Positions 43,936 through 53,112 of a stretch of DNA of 64,000 nt are shown here, piece by piece (position 1 is the stretch's first letter; each line of letters begins with the position of its first letter). Location of the stretch: contig CAIXPL010000013.1 of assembly GCA_903921325.1 (NCBI GenBank), positions 43,414 through 107,413 on the forward strand. The letters are read 5' to 3'. Position numbers and translations under genes: made by a program. The notes beneath the pieces are model-generated. The model worked only from the letters and a program-made list of their open reading frames with translations, did not search any database and was not told where the DNA came from. Source of the stretch: an uncultured Pseudomonadota bacterium (lineage in GTDB: Bacteria > Pseudomonadota > Gammaproteobacteria > Burkholderiales > SG8-39).

Positions 43936-45720
43936 ATGGCGAACAAAGCAAAGCCGGTACGGCGTCATACCGCTGATGCGGTGCTCACCGAGATCGTGCG
44001 TAACGGGGTTCTGGCGGTGACCGAAGAGATGAAGACCCATCTCATGCGCACTGCCTACAACATGATCATTTATGAGGCTCTGGACTTCACCGTGGGCCTG
44101 TTCACGCCCAAAGGCGAGACGGTCTCGATTGGTCTTGGGTTGCCCAGTTTCATTCGTGGCATGGCCAATACGGTGCGCGCAATGATCGAGCGCTTCGGCG
44201 CCGATGGCGTCGGTCCGGGCGACATCCTGGTCACCAACGATGCCTACACCACCGGCAGCCACCTCTATCACTTCACGTTTGCAGTGCCGGTGTTTTATGA
44301 AGGCCATCTGGCAGGCTGGACCGTGTGCATGGCGCATTGGCCTGATGTCGGTGGGCAACTGGGTGGCATCACGACCGACATTTACTCAGAAGGCCTGCAA
44401 GTTCCCATCCTCAAATACCAGCGCGCCGGGGTGGTCAATCAGGACCTGATCGACATCATTCGCATGAACGTGCGCATTCCCGATCGTGCCATGGGCGACC
44501 TGCGCGCCCAGATCACGGCAGTCAAAAGCGGGGAACGTCGCTATACCGAACTGCTCGAACGCTATGGCCGCGAACCGGTGCTCGCGGCGATTGCCCGGAT
44601 CATGGATCAGTCGGAACGTTCGGCACGTGCGCGCACCCGCAGCATCCCTGATGGCAGCTGGGAGGCCGAGTCATTCATGGATGACGATGGCATTTCGGTG
44701 GGCCGTCGTGTGCCGATCAAGGTCAGGGTGACCAAGAAGGGCGATCGCATGACAATCGATCTTACCGGCGTGAGCCCACAGGTGAGCGGGTTCTACAACT
44801 CCGGTCCGTCGACGGGGATATCCTGCGCCCAGGTCGCCTACAAATGCCTGACCTCACCCACCGATTATCCGATCAATGAGGGCAGCTTTCGTGCCCTTGA
44901 TGTGATCGTGCCAGCGGGCACCGTGGTGAGTGCGGTCAAGCCCGCGGCGATGCGCTGGTGGATGACCTATCCAATGACCATTGTGGACACGATATTCCGG
45001 GCCATGGTTGAGGCCATTCCCGAGCGCACGATTGCTGCGCATCATGCCGATCTGGGCGTGGCCATGATCAACGGGATCGCGCCCACTGACGGGCGGTTCT
45101 TCCTCTCAAGCGTTGGCCCGGCCGGTGGCGGATGGGGTGCCAAGGCGAGTGCCGATGGCATGAGCGGGGTAGTGTGCCTCAATGATGGCGATACCCACAA
45201 TCATCCGGTCGAACAGATGGAGGCCAAATTCCCGATCCTGTTCGAGCGGCATTGCCTGCGCGATGACTCGGGTGGTGCCGGACGCCATCGCGGCGGGCTG
45301 GGCACCGAACAGGTGGTGCGCGCGCTCACGCCGATCAATTTCAATATCCAGGTCGATCGGGTGCATTGTCCACCCTGGGGCCTGGAGGGTGGCCTGAGCG
45401 GGGCCGGTAATCAGGTGGCATTGCGGCTGGAGGGGCGCGAGATCAACGATTTTCCGAATGCGAAAGTGCTCTCGCGCCGGCTTGCAGCGGGGGATGCATT
45501 CATCATTCGCACCGGTGGCGGCGGTGGCTTTGGCCCGCCTGTGGAACGCGATGCGGAGCGCGTGGCGCATGACGTCCGGCAAGGCTATGTCAGCCACGAC
45601 AATGCGCGTGCGCTGTATGGCGTGGTCCTGGGCGCGACGGGCGGGGTTGATCCGGTTGCCACCAGGCGCGAGCGCAAGACCCGTGCGAGCAAAGCGCGCG
45701 CTCGTTCGAGTACGCAGTGA
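43936..45720 (+). CDS. hyuB: hydantoinase/oxoprolinase family subunit B (HyuB-like)
   Basis: A 594-residue partner of HyuA. Landmarks are EEMKTHLMRTAYNMIIYEAL near the N-terminus, DILVTNDAYTTGSHLYHFTF, the central YNSGPSTGISCAQVAYKC, and the C-terminal RRLAAGDAFIIRTGGGGGFG followed by PPVERDAERVAHDVRQGYVS. GGGGAGGA ends just before the ATG at 43936. The tail is Arg/Lys-rich (TRRERKTRASKARARSS). The stop overlaps the following propeller gene (GTGA), so all three genes are probably on one transcript. Confidence 0.92.
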   Translation: MANKAKPVRRHTADAVLTEIVRNGVLAVTEEMKTHLMRTAYNMIIYEALDFTVGLFTPKGETVSIGLGLPSFIRGMANTVRAMIERFGADGVGPGDILVTNDAYTTGSHLYHFTFAVPVFYEGHLAGWTVCMAHWPDVGGQLGGITTDIYSEGLQVPILKYQRAGVVNQDLIDIIRMNVRIPDRAMGDLRAQITAVKSGERRYTELLERYGREPVLAAIARIMDQSERSARARTRSIPDGSWEAESFMDDDGISVGRRVPIKVRVTKKGDRMTIDLTGVSPQVSGFYNSGPSTGISCAQVAYKCLTSPTDYPINEGSFRALDVIVPAGTVVSAVKPAAMRWWMTYPMTIVDTIFRAMVEAIPERTIAAHHADLGVAMINGIAPTDGRFFLSSVGPAGGGWGAKASADGMSGVVCLNDGDTHNHPVEQMEAKFPILFERHCLRDDSGGAGRHRGGLGTEQVVRALTPINFNIQVDRVHCPPWGLEGGLSGAGNQVALRLEGREINDFPNAKVLSRRLAAGDAFIIRTGGGGGFGPPVERDAERVAHDVRQGYVSHDNARALYGVVLGATGGVDPVATRRERKTRASKARARSSTQ

Positions 45721-47066
45721 CCAGGCAGTCTGCAAAAGGCGGAGTGCAGCGGGGCAATCGGGACGCTGAGCTACGCGTGCTGGCCCTGCAGTTACTCGGC
45801 CGCTGGACTCGAATAACCCAAGGGCATTTGTCCCTGGGGGCCGGTTGCAGTTGTGGCGCCAATGACACAGTGCTGCTGAGTGCCAGTGACCTGGAACCCG
45901 ACCTTGTCAGATTTTTGCAGGCCCGATTCGGCAGCGAGGAGAGTCTTGCCGGGTTGTTCGTGGCGGCGCCGGCGTTACGAATGGATCAACTTCTCGGTGC
46001 GCTCGCGCGCTTGCCGCGCGTTCCTCGCGCCGCCGCGGCGCTGCTTGATCAGATTGGATCGAGTCTGGAATCCTTTGAGCGGCTGCATGGCAGTCCGCCC
46101 ACCTCATCCATGCCACTGGGTTCATTGTGCGTGGCGCTCATTGCAGTCTCACTCACGCTGGGGCTTACGCTGTCGGCGTGGGCGGGCACTGCGGTTGTCA
46201 GCAATGAAGGCAGTGGCACGCTGTCGCTCATCGACACGCGCAGCGACGAGGTCGTGGGTGAGATCAATGCGGGCGGTAAGCCGCGCGGCGCGGCACTCAG
46301 CACGACGACGCAACGGATCTATGTCTCTGAGCAGAACAGCAATGGACTCCTGATCGTCGATCTGACCAGTCGATCGGTGGTGCGCAAAATCGATCTGGGT
46401 GAGTCGCCCGAGGGCGTGTACATCTCGTCCGATGGGGCATGGATCAGCGCTGCGGTGGAGCTGGCCAACGAGGTGGTATTTGTCGACACTGCACGCGGCG
46501 AACTTGCTTTCCGGGTCAAGATCAGTGCGCAGAATCCCGAGCATGCGGTGTTCTCACCGGATGGGCGGTTTGTTTATGTGAGTGCCGAGGAGGATGACAA
46601 GGTCGAGGTGATTGACTTTGTCTCTCGCAAGGTGATTGCTCAGATCACAGTCGGTGAGCGACCGCGCGGTATTGCGTTCACGCCGGATGGGGCCAAGGCC
46701 TATGTTGCCTGCGAGCGCGCCGACACGGTGTATGTGCTTGACGCCCGCACCCATCGGGTCATTGACAGGATCAAGGCGGGAGTCCGATCCAATGGCGTGG
46801 TCATGAGTCCTGATGGTCACCGGCTCTATGTCAGCAATGGCGGCGAGGCCAGTGTCAATGTAATCGATACCACGCGCGATCAAGTCATTGCGACCGTACC
46901 GGTAGGAGAGCGCCCGTGGAATATGTCGCTGACCCGAGATGGCGGCAAACTCTACGTGGCTAACGGACGCTCTGGGACGGTTACAGTGATTGACACAGCA
47001 AGAGCAATCGCGCTCAAGACCATTCCGGTTGGCAAGTTGCCCTGGGGCGTGCGGGTGATGGATTAG
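45717..47066 (+). CDS. seven-bladed YVTN-type beta-propeller with unrecognised N-terminal domain
   Basis: The frame encodes 449 residues. From about residue 158 there are seven YVTN-like repeats of around 40 residues, each ending near a VGERPRG-like turn and containing VIDxxxxxVIATI-type strands. This predicts one complete propeller. It is preceded by a hydrophobic segment (LCVALIAVSLTLGLTLSAWA) that would serve as signal or anchor. Residues 1-131 are a separate domain containing GAGCSCGAND and an amphipathic C-terminal part, which I do not recognise. The GTG overlaps the hyuB stop. An ATG at 46110 would give only the secreted propeller, so this may be two fused or mis-joined genes. Confidence 0.75.
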   Translation: MTRQSAKGGVQRGNRDAELRVLALQLLGRWTRITQGHLSLGAGCSCGANDTVLLSASDLEPDLVRFLQARFGSEESLAGLFVAAPALRMDQLLGALARLPRVPRAAAALLDQIGSSLESFERLHGSPPTSSMPLGSLCVALIAVSLTLGLTLSAWAGTAVVSNEGSGTLSLIDTRSDEVVGEINAGGKPRGAALSTTTQRIYVSEQNSNGLLIVDLTSRSVVRKIDLGESPEGVYISSDGAWISAAVELANEVVFVDTARGELAFRVKISAQNPEHAVFSPDGRFVYVSAEEDDKVEVIDFVSRKVIAQITVGERPRGIAFTPDGAKAYVACERADTVYVLDARTHRVIDRIKAGVRSNGVVMSPDGHRLYVSNGGEASVNVIDTTRDQVIATVPVGERPWNMSLTRDGGKLYVANGRSGTVTVIDTARAIALKTIPVGKLPWGVRVMD

Positions 47067-47152
47067 TTGTCACCCGGGCGTCGCGCTGCGGCGCCGCCGC
47101 CTGGCGACATCTCATCGGGTGCGCCTGCCTGGTGCGCCGCCGAGGAGATGGT

Positions 47153-48904
47153 TCAGGCAATGACAAGTTTTCGCATCATCATCGCATCGCCGTGTGCGAG
47201 GTTGTGGCAATGGAAGAGGTAGCGCTGCCGTCCGTCGAATGACGCGCTGAGCGGAAGCGAGAAGTCGATCTCGATCCAGACCGTTTCATTGGGCCACACC
47301 ACCACGGTGTCCTTGAGCCCAAGGTCAGTGGCGAGCCGCCCATTGCCGTGGGTGGTGAGCGCGCGTGCCGGACCGAAGGTGCCGCGTCGGCGCAGGACTC
47401 TGAAACTGAACCCATGCAAATGCATCGGATGCGGCATGGAGAGCGGGCTGTTGCGGATCTCCCAGATTTCGGCACCGCCGCGTGCAATCGTGATGCCAGG
47501 TTCATCGCTTGAATAAGTAGTGCCATCAATCACGTAGCCGGCAGCTTCGTCAAAGTCGAGCCGGATCTGACGTACGAATGCCGGGTCCGCGCGCGGCGCA
47601 GGCGGTAGTGCAGACAGGCGCGCGGGCAAACGGCCAGGCGCAGGGCCAGAGGAGGGAGCCTGTGACCGCACGCGGATATGAAATAGAGCCAGTGGGGCGC
47701 CATCCTGCACACTGGCAGTCGCTGCAGCCCATGCGACCGGCACCGGCGCGAAAGGTGACGTTGGTGACGGTGACGCACCCTGCGTGGAGTCTGCCCCCGT
47801 GCACAGCGCGGTCGCAGATAAGGGTGGCTCGGCATCGTGCAAATGCGTGCGCGGTGCGCTGGGCGTGCGGCTTACCTGATGGCGTGGCGCAAAGGGCAGG
47901 CTGATCGCACTCACGATGTGTTCGGTCGCACCTGCACCGCTTGCCGGGTCACTCACCAGAAGCGATAGATCAATGGCGATGTCGATGCGCTCGGCCGGGT
48001 AGAGAAAGACCTGATCCAGCGGCACCGCTTCGGGCAGCAATCCGCCATCGGTGCCGAGCAGAAAAAAAGGCAGCAGGTCTCGCCCGTGGCGAATGCCGAC
48101 CAGCAGCCCGCGCGCATTGCAGGCATTGAGCAACTGCAGGCGTACCCAGCCCGCGTGGCAATCGGTCGTGAACTCAAGCGTGCCGTTGACTGCCATGGCG
48201 TTGCCGAACCAGCCGTGCGCACACTCCCTGGGGTCGGGTGCGTACGGCAGGCGCAAGTCGCCGCGTAATCGCTGATCGGCGAGGACGAGGGCCAGTCGAT
48301 TGCCCGGTGAGAGCGCCAGACTCTCATCCAGCCGGCGATCATCCTCATCGACCACGATGACGAGCCCGACCAGACCCGCCTGGATTTGCTCCGCCGTATG
48401 ACCATGCGGATGAGCGTGATACCAGTACAGCCCTGCCCGGTTGCGCAGTTCAAATGAAACGCGCTTGCTCGCCCCGGGGGGGATCGGATCGAAGCCGGCG
48501 CCATCCTGCGTCTCAGGCAAGGTGAGGCCATGAAAGTGCACGGTGGTGGCTTGTGGCAGCCGGTTCTCGATCACGAAGTCCAGGTGCTCGCCTGCTCGTC
48601 CGATCAAGACCGGATTCACCACTTCGCGCAGGCCACCCAGCATGCTCAGCCGAAAGCCACCTGGCTCGGCGCGTGCGTCGGCACGCTCCGTTGCTCGAGC
48701 GGTACTGACCAGGGCGCGGTAGTGGCATTGACCACTGAGCGGATCGATGCGCTCGACCAACAGGCGGCGAAGCGCGCCGACCGGGATGACAGGCGCGGTC
48801 GCCCGAAACGACAGGTAGGGTTCAGGCGCATCAAACAGGGTGCACCCCGCCTCAATCGCAGCGATACCGCCCGCGCCAGCCAGCAGGAAGCTTCGACGTT
48901 TCAT
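47153..48904 (-). CDS. multicopper oxidase
   Basis: A 583-residue exported oxidase with all four copper-binding motifs: TVHFHGLTL (His123 and His125), LYWYHAHPHGHT, MPHPMHLHGFSF and YLFHCHNLAHGDAMM. The start MKRRSFLLAGAGG has a twin-arginine-like motif, consistent with export of a folded copper protein. An AGC with Cys21 could be a lipid site, though the residue before it is atypical. Between the second and third cupredoxin-like domains is a Pro/Ala/Ser-rich stretch near residues 350-400. It is the last gene after the NiCoT permease and TonB receptor genes. Possible roles are periplasmic metal oxidation or detoxification. Confidence 0.92.
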   Translation of the reverse strand: MKRRSFLLAGAGGIAAIEAGCTLFDAPEPYLSFRATAPVIPVGALRRLLVERIDPLSGQCHYRALVSTARATERADARAEPGGFRLSMLGGLREVVNPVLIGRAGEHLDFVIENRLPQATTVHFHGLTLPETQDGAGFDPIPPGASKRVSFELRNRAGLYWYHAHPHGHTAEQIQAGLVGLVIVVDEDDRRLDESLALSPGNRLALVLADQRLRGDLRLPYAPDPRECAHGWFGNAMAVNGTLEFTTDCHAGWVRLQLLNACNARGLLVGIRHGRDLLPFFLLGTDGGLLPEAVPLDQVFLYPAERIDIAIDLSLLVSDPASGAGATEHIVSAISLPFAPRHQVSRTPSAPRTHLHDAEPPLSATALCTGADSTQGASPSPTSPFAPVPVAWAAATASVQDGAPLALFHIRVRSQAPSSGPAPGRLPARLSALPPAPRADPAFVRQIRLDFDEAAGYVIDGTTYSSDEPGITIARGGAEIWEIRNSPLSMPHPMHLHGFSFRVLRRRGTFGPARALTTHGNGRLATDLGLKDTVVVWPNETVWIEIDFSLPLSASFDGRQRYLFHCHNLAHGDAMMMRKLVIA

Positions 48905-48913
48905 GACAAGTCG

Positions 48914-51025
48914 TCAGCCGAATGGTTTGCTGAGTCCCAGATACAGCGTTCGTCGCAAACCGAACTGGGGTGCGCCGACGCCCACCCCGGTGCCATCGCG
49001 CAGTTCGTAGGATTTATCAAACAGATTGAGCACTGATACTCGGGTATCCAACCGTCCCAGTTGTGGCAGCTGAAAGGTATGTCGAATGCTCGCATTCACC
49101 TGGGTATAGGCCGGTAGATGGTCGCTGTTAGGGGGGCCGTTGTGGGGCGTACGGCGCAAACCGGTACCGAAAATCGCGTCGGTTGAATAGCTGGTTGCAC
49201 CTTGAGTCCAGGCGACTCCGGCGGACGCCGTCCAGCGCTGATCATGGTCCAGATAGATCGAGTTGTTGGCGATATAGGCAAGTTCTGCCGGAGCGAAATT
49301 GTACTGACCGCTTTCGATCCCGCTCGCCTTGGCCACCGAGTAGGCGAGGTTGCCATAGGCCGATAGACCCTCCTTGCGATAACTCGCCGAGAACTCGCCG
49401 CCGTAGATCGTGCCCTTCGAATAATTGAAGGTGGAAAAAATGAGCGCGTTGCCGAATTGCCCTTCATCCTGGAGGTGACGAACATCGCGATAGTAGGTAT
49501 CGAATCCAAGCGTGACGTCGTGATTGAGCACATGCGCAATACCGAGATCGAAATAGTTCGAGCGCTCCGCCTTGACCGCGGTGTTGCTGCCGGAGGCTGG
49601 TGCGCTGGTGGTACCAGCGAACTTCTGGATGTCGGTGCTGCTGATTTTCTCGGTCGCGGGGGGCGTGAAATAGCGCGAATAGCCGGCGTGAATACGATTG
49701 CGGGCACTCAGGTCATATACCACGCCAAGGCGAGGGCTCAACTGCGACTCACGGGTGACGGTGTCGACAGAATCGAGGCGCGCACCATAGTTCACTGTCA
49801 GATCAGATCGCCATTTCCATTCATCCTGCACGTAGAGCCCGGCGGTATGACCGCTGCTCGCGCTGTTGTCGGTGATGCTGATCGGTGTGAACCCTGTCTG
49901 ATTGCCCAGTGCGTCGGCGGCAAAGACCTGTGACGTATTGAGTGTCCCCCAGCGCTCCTCACTTGCAAACAGCCCATAGCGCAGCGTGTGGGTGGCACTC
50001 AGGCGCGCACTCAAATCAGTCTGAATGCCCGTGGTGTCATTGTCGCGGGTAATGCGCGAGGCCACGCCGGTGTAGATCAGATCCCCATTTGCATCAGGGT
50101 AGTAATCGATCGCACTGTAGCGATGAAAAAGCGATACTTGCAGATCGGTGTCGGCGACTGAGCGCTGGTAGGACACGATCTGAAAGCTGTTGGTCTCGCG
50201 CTGCCGTGCGGCCAGTTGCTCGGAGCTTGGTGCGCTCACGCCGCTGTAGGTGAATTGCGGCTGAACCCCGCTGCGGGTCGGAATCTGGAAGCGGTTATTG
50301 GTCGCCCCGAAGATCAGGCTCAGCCGGCTGTCATCATCGATTAGATAGGACAAATAGCCAAACCCCTTGGCCTGGTTGGTCCGATCGTGTGTGGCGTTGA
50401 ACGCCGGGGTGGGATTTTCGATGCCGATCTCGTTGGTCATAAACGAACCGGTGAGGAAATAGGCCAACTGACCTTTGCGGCCACTCACATCGCCGCCCAT
50501 TTCCTGATGGTCACGGCGGCCCGCGATCAATTGCACGCTGCCACCTGAATCAAACGCGCCATCCTTGGTGTGAATGTCGATTACCGCGCCGGTGCGATAA
50601 CCGTATTGGGCCGGCAGCGCACCTGTCAATACATTGATTTCACTGGCAAAGCGCGTATCAAGAGTTTGCCCGAAGCCTGAGATGGATTCGGGCAGGATGG
50701 TGCCGTTGATGCGGTATTGCAAATTGGCGTGATCGCCTCGGACATGTAGCTGGCCGAACGAGTCCTGCGAGACGCCAGGCGCACGCAGGATGACTTCATT
50801 CAACGGCGTGGCCGTACCGAGCGGCAGAGCTTCAATATCATCGTGCGAAAAGTTGTATACCGAGCTGCCAGTATCGGGCGACAGGTTGTTGCGTGCCGCA
50901 TCCAGCCGGTGCGTGACCACTTCAACGGCCTGCAGGGTCTCGCTGGCGGCTGGCGCATCGGCGGCCCGGGCGGTCAAAAGCTGACCACCAAGGACCGTCG
51001 CCACCATCGCGCCGACAATGCGCAT
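48914..51025 (-). CDS. TonB-dependent outer-membrane receptor
   Basis: A gated outer-membrane barrel of about 703 residues. A signal peptide (IVGAMVATVLGGQLLTARAA) precedes a plug domain with APGVSQDSFGQLHVRGDHAN and YRINGTILPESISGFGQTLD. The barrel follows to the C-terminal GLRRTLYLGLSKPFG, which is compatible with a terminal beta-signal. The ATG at 51025 is preferred over a TTG one codon upstream. It starts four bases after the NiCoT permease gene and precedes the multicopper oxidase. The gene context suggests uptake of a metal ion or metal chelate rather than a siderophore, which is inference. Confidence 0.9.
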   Translation of the reverse strand: MRIVGAMVATVLGGQLLTARAADAPAASETLQAVEVVTHRLDAARNNLSPDTGSSVYNFSHDDIEALPLGTATPLNEVILRAPGVSQDSFGQLHVRGDHANLQYRINGTILPESISGFGQTLDTRFASEINVLTGALPAQYGYRTGAVIDIHTKDGAFDSGGSVQLIAGRRDHQEMGGDVSGRKGQLAYFLTGSFMTNEIGIENPTPAFNATHDRTNQAKGFGYLSYLIDDDSRLSLIFGATNNRFQIPTRSGVQPQFTYSGVSAPSSEQLAARQRETNSFQIVSYQRSVADTDLQVSLFHRYSAIDYYPDANGDLIYTGVASRITRDNDTTGIQTDLSARLSATHTLRYGLFASEERWGTLNTSQVFAADALGNQTGFTPISITDNSASSGHTAGLYVQDEWKWRSDLTVNYGARLDSVDTVTRESQLSPRLGVVYDLSARNRIHAGYSRYFTPPATEKISSTDIQKFAGTTSAPASGSNTAVKAERSNYFDLGIAHVLNHDVTLGFDTYYRDVRHLQDEGQFGNALIFSTFNYSKGTIYGGEFSASYRKEGLSAYGNLAYSVAKASGIESGQYNFAPAELAYIANNSIYLDHDQRWTASAGVAWTQGATSYSTDAIFGTGLRRTPHNGPPNSDHLPAYTQVNASIRHTFQLPQLGRLDTRVSVLNLFDKSYELRDGTGVGVGAPQFGLRRTLYLGLSKPFG

Positions 51026-51028
51026 CAA

Positions 51029-51844
51029 TCAGTGCGGCTCCTGAAAGCTCGGACGCGAAGAACGCATTCCGGCGACATAGAATAGGCCGATGGTAGCCAC
51101 CACGCCACCGCCCATGAACACCTGATGACCCTCACCCCAGGCATCAACGACCGGTGAGGCCATTTTGACCATCCCGTACAAACCTACTGCAAGGCTGACG
51201 ATACCAATCGCCAGGGCCATCAAACGGGACGCGCGGGCGGCATGTTGATCAGCCCGTTCGATCAGGCGAGCGACCCACCAGCCATTGGCTCCATCGGTGG
51301 TGAGCATGCCCAGGGTAAACAGCAGTCCGAGCATCAAGGCGTAACCAGGGCCACCGAATCGGCTGGCGGTAAGCGCAAACAGCGAGGCCTGACTGATGGT
51401 GTCAAAGGAAATTGCGAACAGCGCGCCAACCATCGCCATCGTGAGCGGGTTACTCGCTCGCGTCGACCAGCCAAGAAAACGGCCTTTCACGCCCACCGTC
51501 TGCACGATCTGCCCCGGTGCGGTTTGAAACGCAGCGCGCAGGTTGAGAAGACCGAGTAAGAACAAGATGCCTGAGGACACCCAGGCGGCGAATGGCGACA
51601 GCCAGCCCGGCGGTGACCAACGCTCGGTCAGGGTGCTCACGATGAGTGCGATCGCGATGACGATGACGCCATGACCGAGGGAGAAGAGGGCACCGCAATA
51701 GCGCGCAAGGCGTGGCTGCGCCTGAGCGTTGAAGCGAGTGAGCGAATCGATCGCGGCCAGATGGTCGGCGTCAAACCCGTGTTTCAGGCCCATTACCAGA
51801 ACGAGCAGACACACGGTCAATAAATCCTGAGGCAGGGATTCCAT
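51029..51844 (-). CDS. NiCoT-family nickel/cobalt permease-like protein
   Basis: A 271-residue inner-membrane protein with about six to eight hydrophobic segments. The NiCoT signature HX4DH is present in the second segment (GLKHGFDADHLAAID; His22, Asp27, His28). The companion motif LFSLGHGVIVIAIA and a conserved-like ALFAISFDTISQASLFAL follow. The ATG at 51844 is preferred over a TTG at 51859. It leads the operon with the TonB receptor and multicopper oxidase. The family carries Ni or Co ions, but divergent members may carry other metals or export them. Confidence 0.85.
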   Translation of the reverse strand: MESLPQDLLTVCLLVLVMGLKHGFDADHLAAIDSLTRFNAQAQPRLARYCGALFSLGHGVIVIAIALIVSTLTERWSPPGWLSPFAAWVSSGILFLLGLLNLRAAFQTAPGQIVQTVGVKGRFLGWSTRASNPLTMAMVGALFAISFDTISQASLFALTASRFGGPGYALMLGLLFTLGMLTTDGANGWWVARLIERADQHAARASRLMALAIGIVSLAVGLYGMVKMASPVVDAWGEGHQVFMGGGVVATIGLFYVAGMRSSRPSFQEPH

Positions 51845-51876
51845 GCAATCCAGATTCAATACTGAAGGCTAACCGG

Positions 51877-51911
51877 CCAAGCAGGTGGCGCCATGCGCGC
51901 CACCTGCTTGG
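51877..51911 (-). terminator. 15-bp perfect hairpin between the GST gene and the NiCoT gene
   Basis: CCAAGCAGGTGGCGC (51877-51891) and GCGCCACCTGCTTGG (51897-51911) pair perfectly around a five-base loop. It lies about 30 bp after the GST stop and 33 bp before the NiCoT ATG. No T-tract follows on the minus strand, so it may be a non-canonical terminator, an mRNA-stabilising stem, or a palindromic operator for the metal operon. Confidence 0.6.
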
Positions 51912-51941
51912 GTGACCGTCGGGCCGTGCCTTTGCCCTTGA

Positions 51942-52550
51942 CTAGCCGAGCAGACCTTCGGCCTTGAGCGCCTCCTGCACTTTCGGACGCGCCGCGATGC
52001 GTGCCTGATAGGCCGCCAGATTGGGCCATGGGCTCAGGTCGATATTGACCCGCTTGGCCCATTGCAGCATGTTGAACAGATAGGCATCGACCACTGTGAA
52101 TGAGCTACCCATCAGGTAGTCCTGAGTGGCCAGGATGCCGTTGATCCAGGCAAAGCGCCCGGTGATCTTGGTGCGAAAGACTGCTTTGACTTCTTCGGCG
52201 AAGGTCGGGTTGAACAGCGGCGAGAACTGCTTGTGCAATTCGGTGGCAATGAAATTGAGCCACTCGATGGCCTGGTAGCGCTCACGGGTACCGGCAGCCG
52301 GGATCAAGCCAGAGGCCGGTGCGTGGTCAGCCAGGTATTGAACGATCGCTGCGCCTTCGGTGAGGGTGGATCCATCGTCCAGGCGCAGGGTCGGGATGTA
52401 GCCCTTGGGGTTGACGGCGTAGAAGTCATCGCCTGCCTCGGTCTTGTGCGCCTTCAGATCGACCTTGATCAGATCGCACGCAGCGCCCGATTCGCGCACC
52501 ACGATATGGGGGGACAACGAGCAGGCACCGGGTGTGTAGTACAGTTTCAT
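51942..52550 (-). CDS. gstA: beta-class glutathione S-transferase
   Basis: A 202-residue cytoplasmic transferase. The N-terminal thioredoxin-like domain starts MKLYYTPGACSLSPHIVVRE, with the Cys of bacterial beta-class enzymes at position 10. GYIPTLRLDDGSTLTEGAAI carries the cis-Pro and glutathione-binding acidic residue. The helical domain ends FNMLQWAKRVNIDLSPWPNL and ARPKVQEALKAEGL. GGAGC lies just upstream of the ATG. The gene is divergent from the DUF1330 gene. Confidence 0.93.
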   Translation of the reverse strand: MKLYYTPGACSLSPHIVVRESGAACDLIKVDLKAHKTEAGDDFYAVNPKGYIPTLRLDDGSTLTEGAAIVQYLADHAPASGLIPAAGTRERYQAIEWLNFIATELHKQFSPLFNPTFAEEVKAVFRTKITGRFAWINGILATQDYLMGSSFTVVDAYLFNMLQWAKRVNIDLSPWPNLAAYQARIAARPKVQEALKAEGLLG

Positions 52551-52745
52551 GAAAAGCTCCTGTTGTCGTCGCGGAGGGCCCGCGACTTGTTGGAATGGGA
52601 TTGTCCTCGGTCTCAATGTCGGCGGCCTCTACGGCCCGGACCGATGACCGTCCATTGTCGCATAGTTGACCCGCGCCTCCGGGTGCGCCCGGTCGGCGTC
52701 GCCGGGTTGATCGGCGCCATGCTGTTGTACCCAAGGAGAAATTGA

Positions 52746-53036
52746 ATGGCCAAAGCCTATTGGATTGCCGCGTACCGCGCGGTCAAGAAGCCTGAAGCGC
52801 TGCTGGACTACGCCAAATTGGCCGGTCCGGCCATCCAGGCAGGTGGCGGGCGTTTCCTGGTGCGCGGGCTTCCGGCCAAGACCTATGAAGCAGGCATTGC
52901 CCAACGAACGGTCGTCATTGAATTCGACAGTGTCGCTGCGGCGATTGCCGCCCATGACAGCCCGGGCTACCAGGCGGCACTGGTCGCGCTCGGTGATGCC
53001 GCCGAACGGGATATGCGGATTGTCGAAGGCATCTGA
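52746..53036 (+). CDS. DUF1330-family protein
   Basis: A 96-residue small alpha/beta protein of the DUF1330 (dimeric alpha-beta barrel-like) family. It has the typical AYWIAAYRAVKKPEALLDYA start and TVVIEFDSVAAAIAAHDSPG followed by YQAALVALGDAAERDMRIVE. AAGGAGA at 52733-52739 precedes the ATG. Members often lie next to catabolic genes; no biochemical role can be read here. Confidence 0.88.
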   Translation: MAKAYWIAAYRAVKKPEALLDYAKLAGPAIQAGGGRFLVRGLPAKTYEAGIAQRTVVIEFDSVAAAIAAHDSPGYQAALVALGDAAERDMRIVEGI

Positions 53037-53054
53037 ATCCAGCGCCGTGGTGAG

Positions 53055-53077
53055 CTGAGGCTGCCCGTGCGCCTCAG
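53055..53077. terminator. possible bidirectional hairpin between convergent genes
   Basis: CTGAGGC (53055-53061) and GCCTCAG (53071-53077) pair around a nine-base loop in the 76-bp gap between the convergent DUF1330 and GlcG-like genes. No T-tract is visible. Confidence 0.35.
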
Positions 53078-53112
53078 TGCCGCGTCCCTGGAGTCGCCGG
53101 GTTGGCCGCTCG

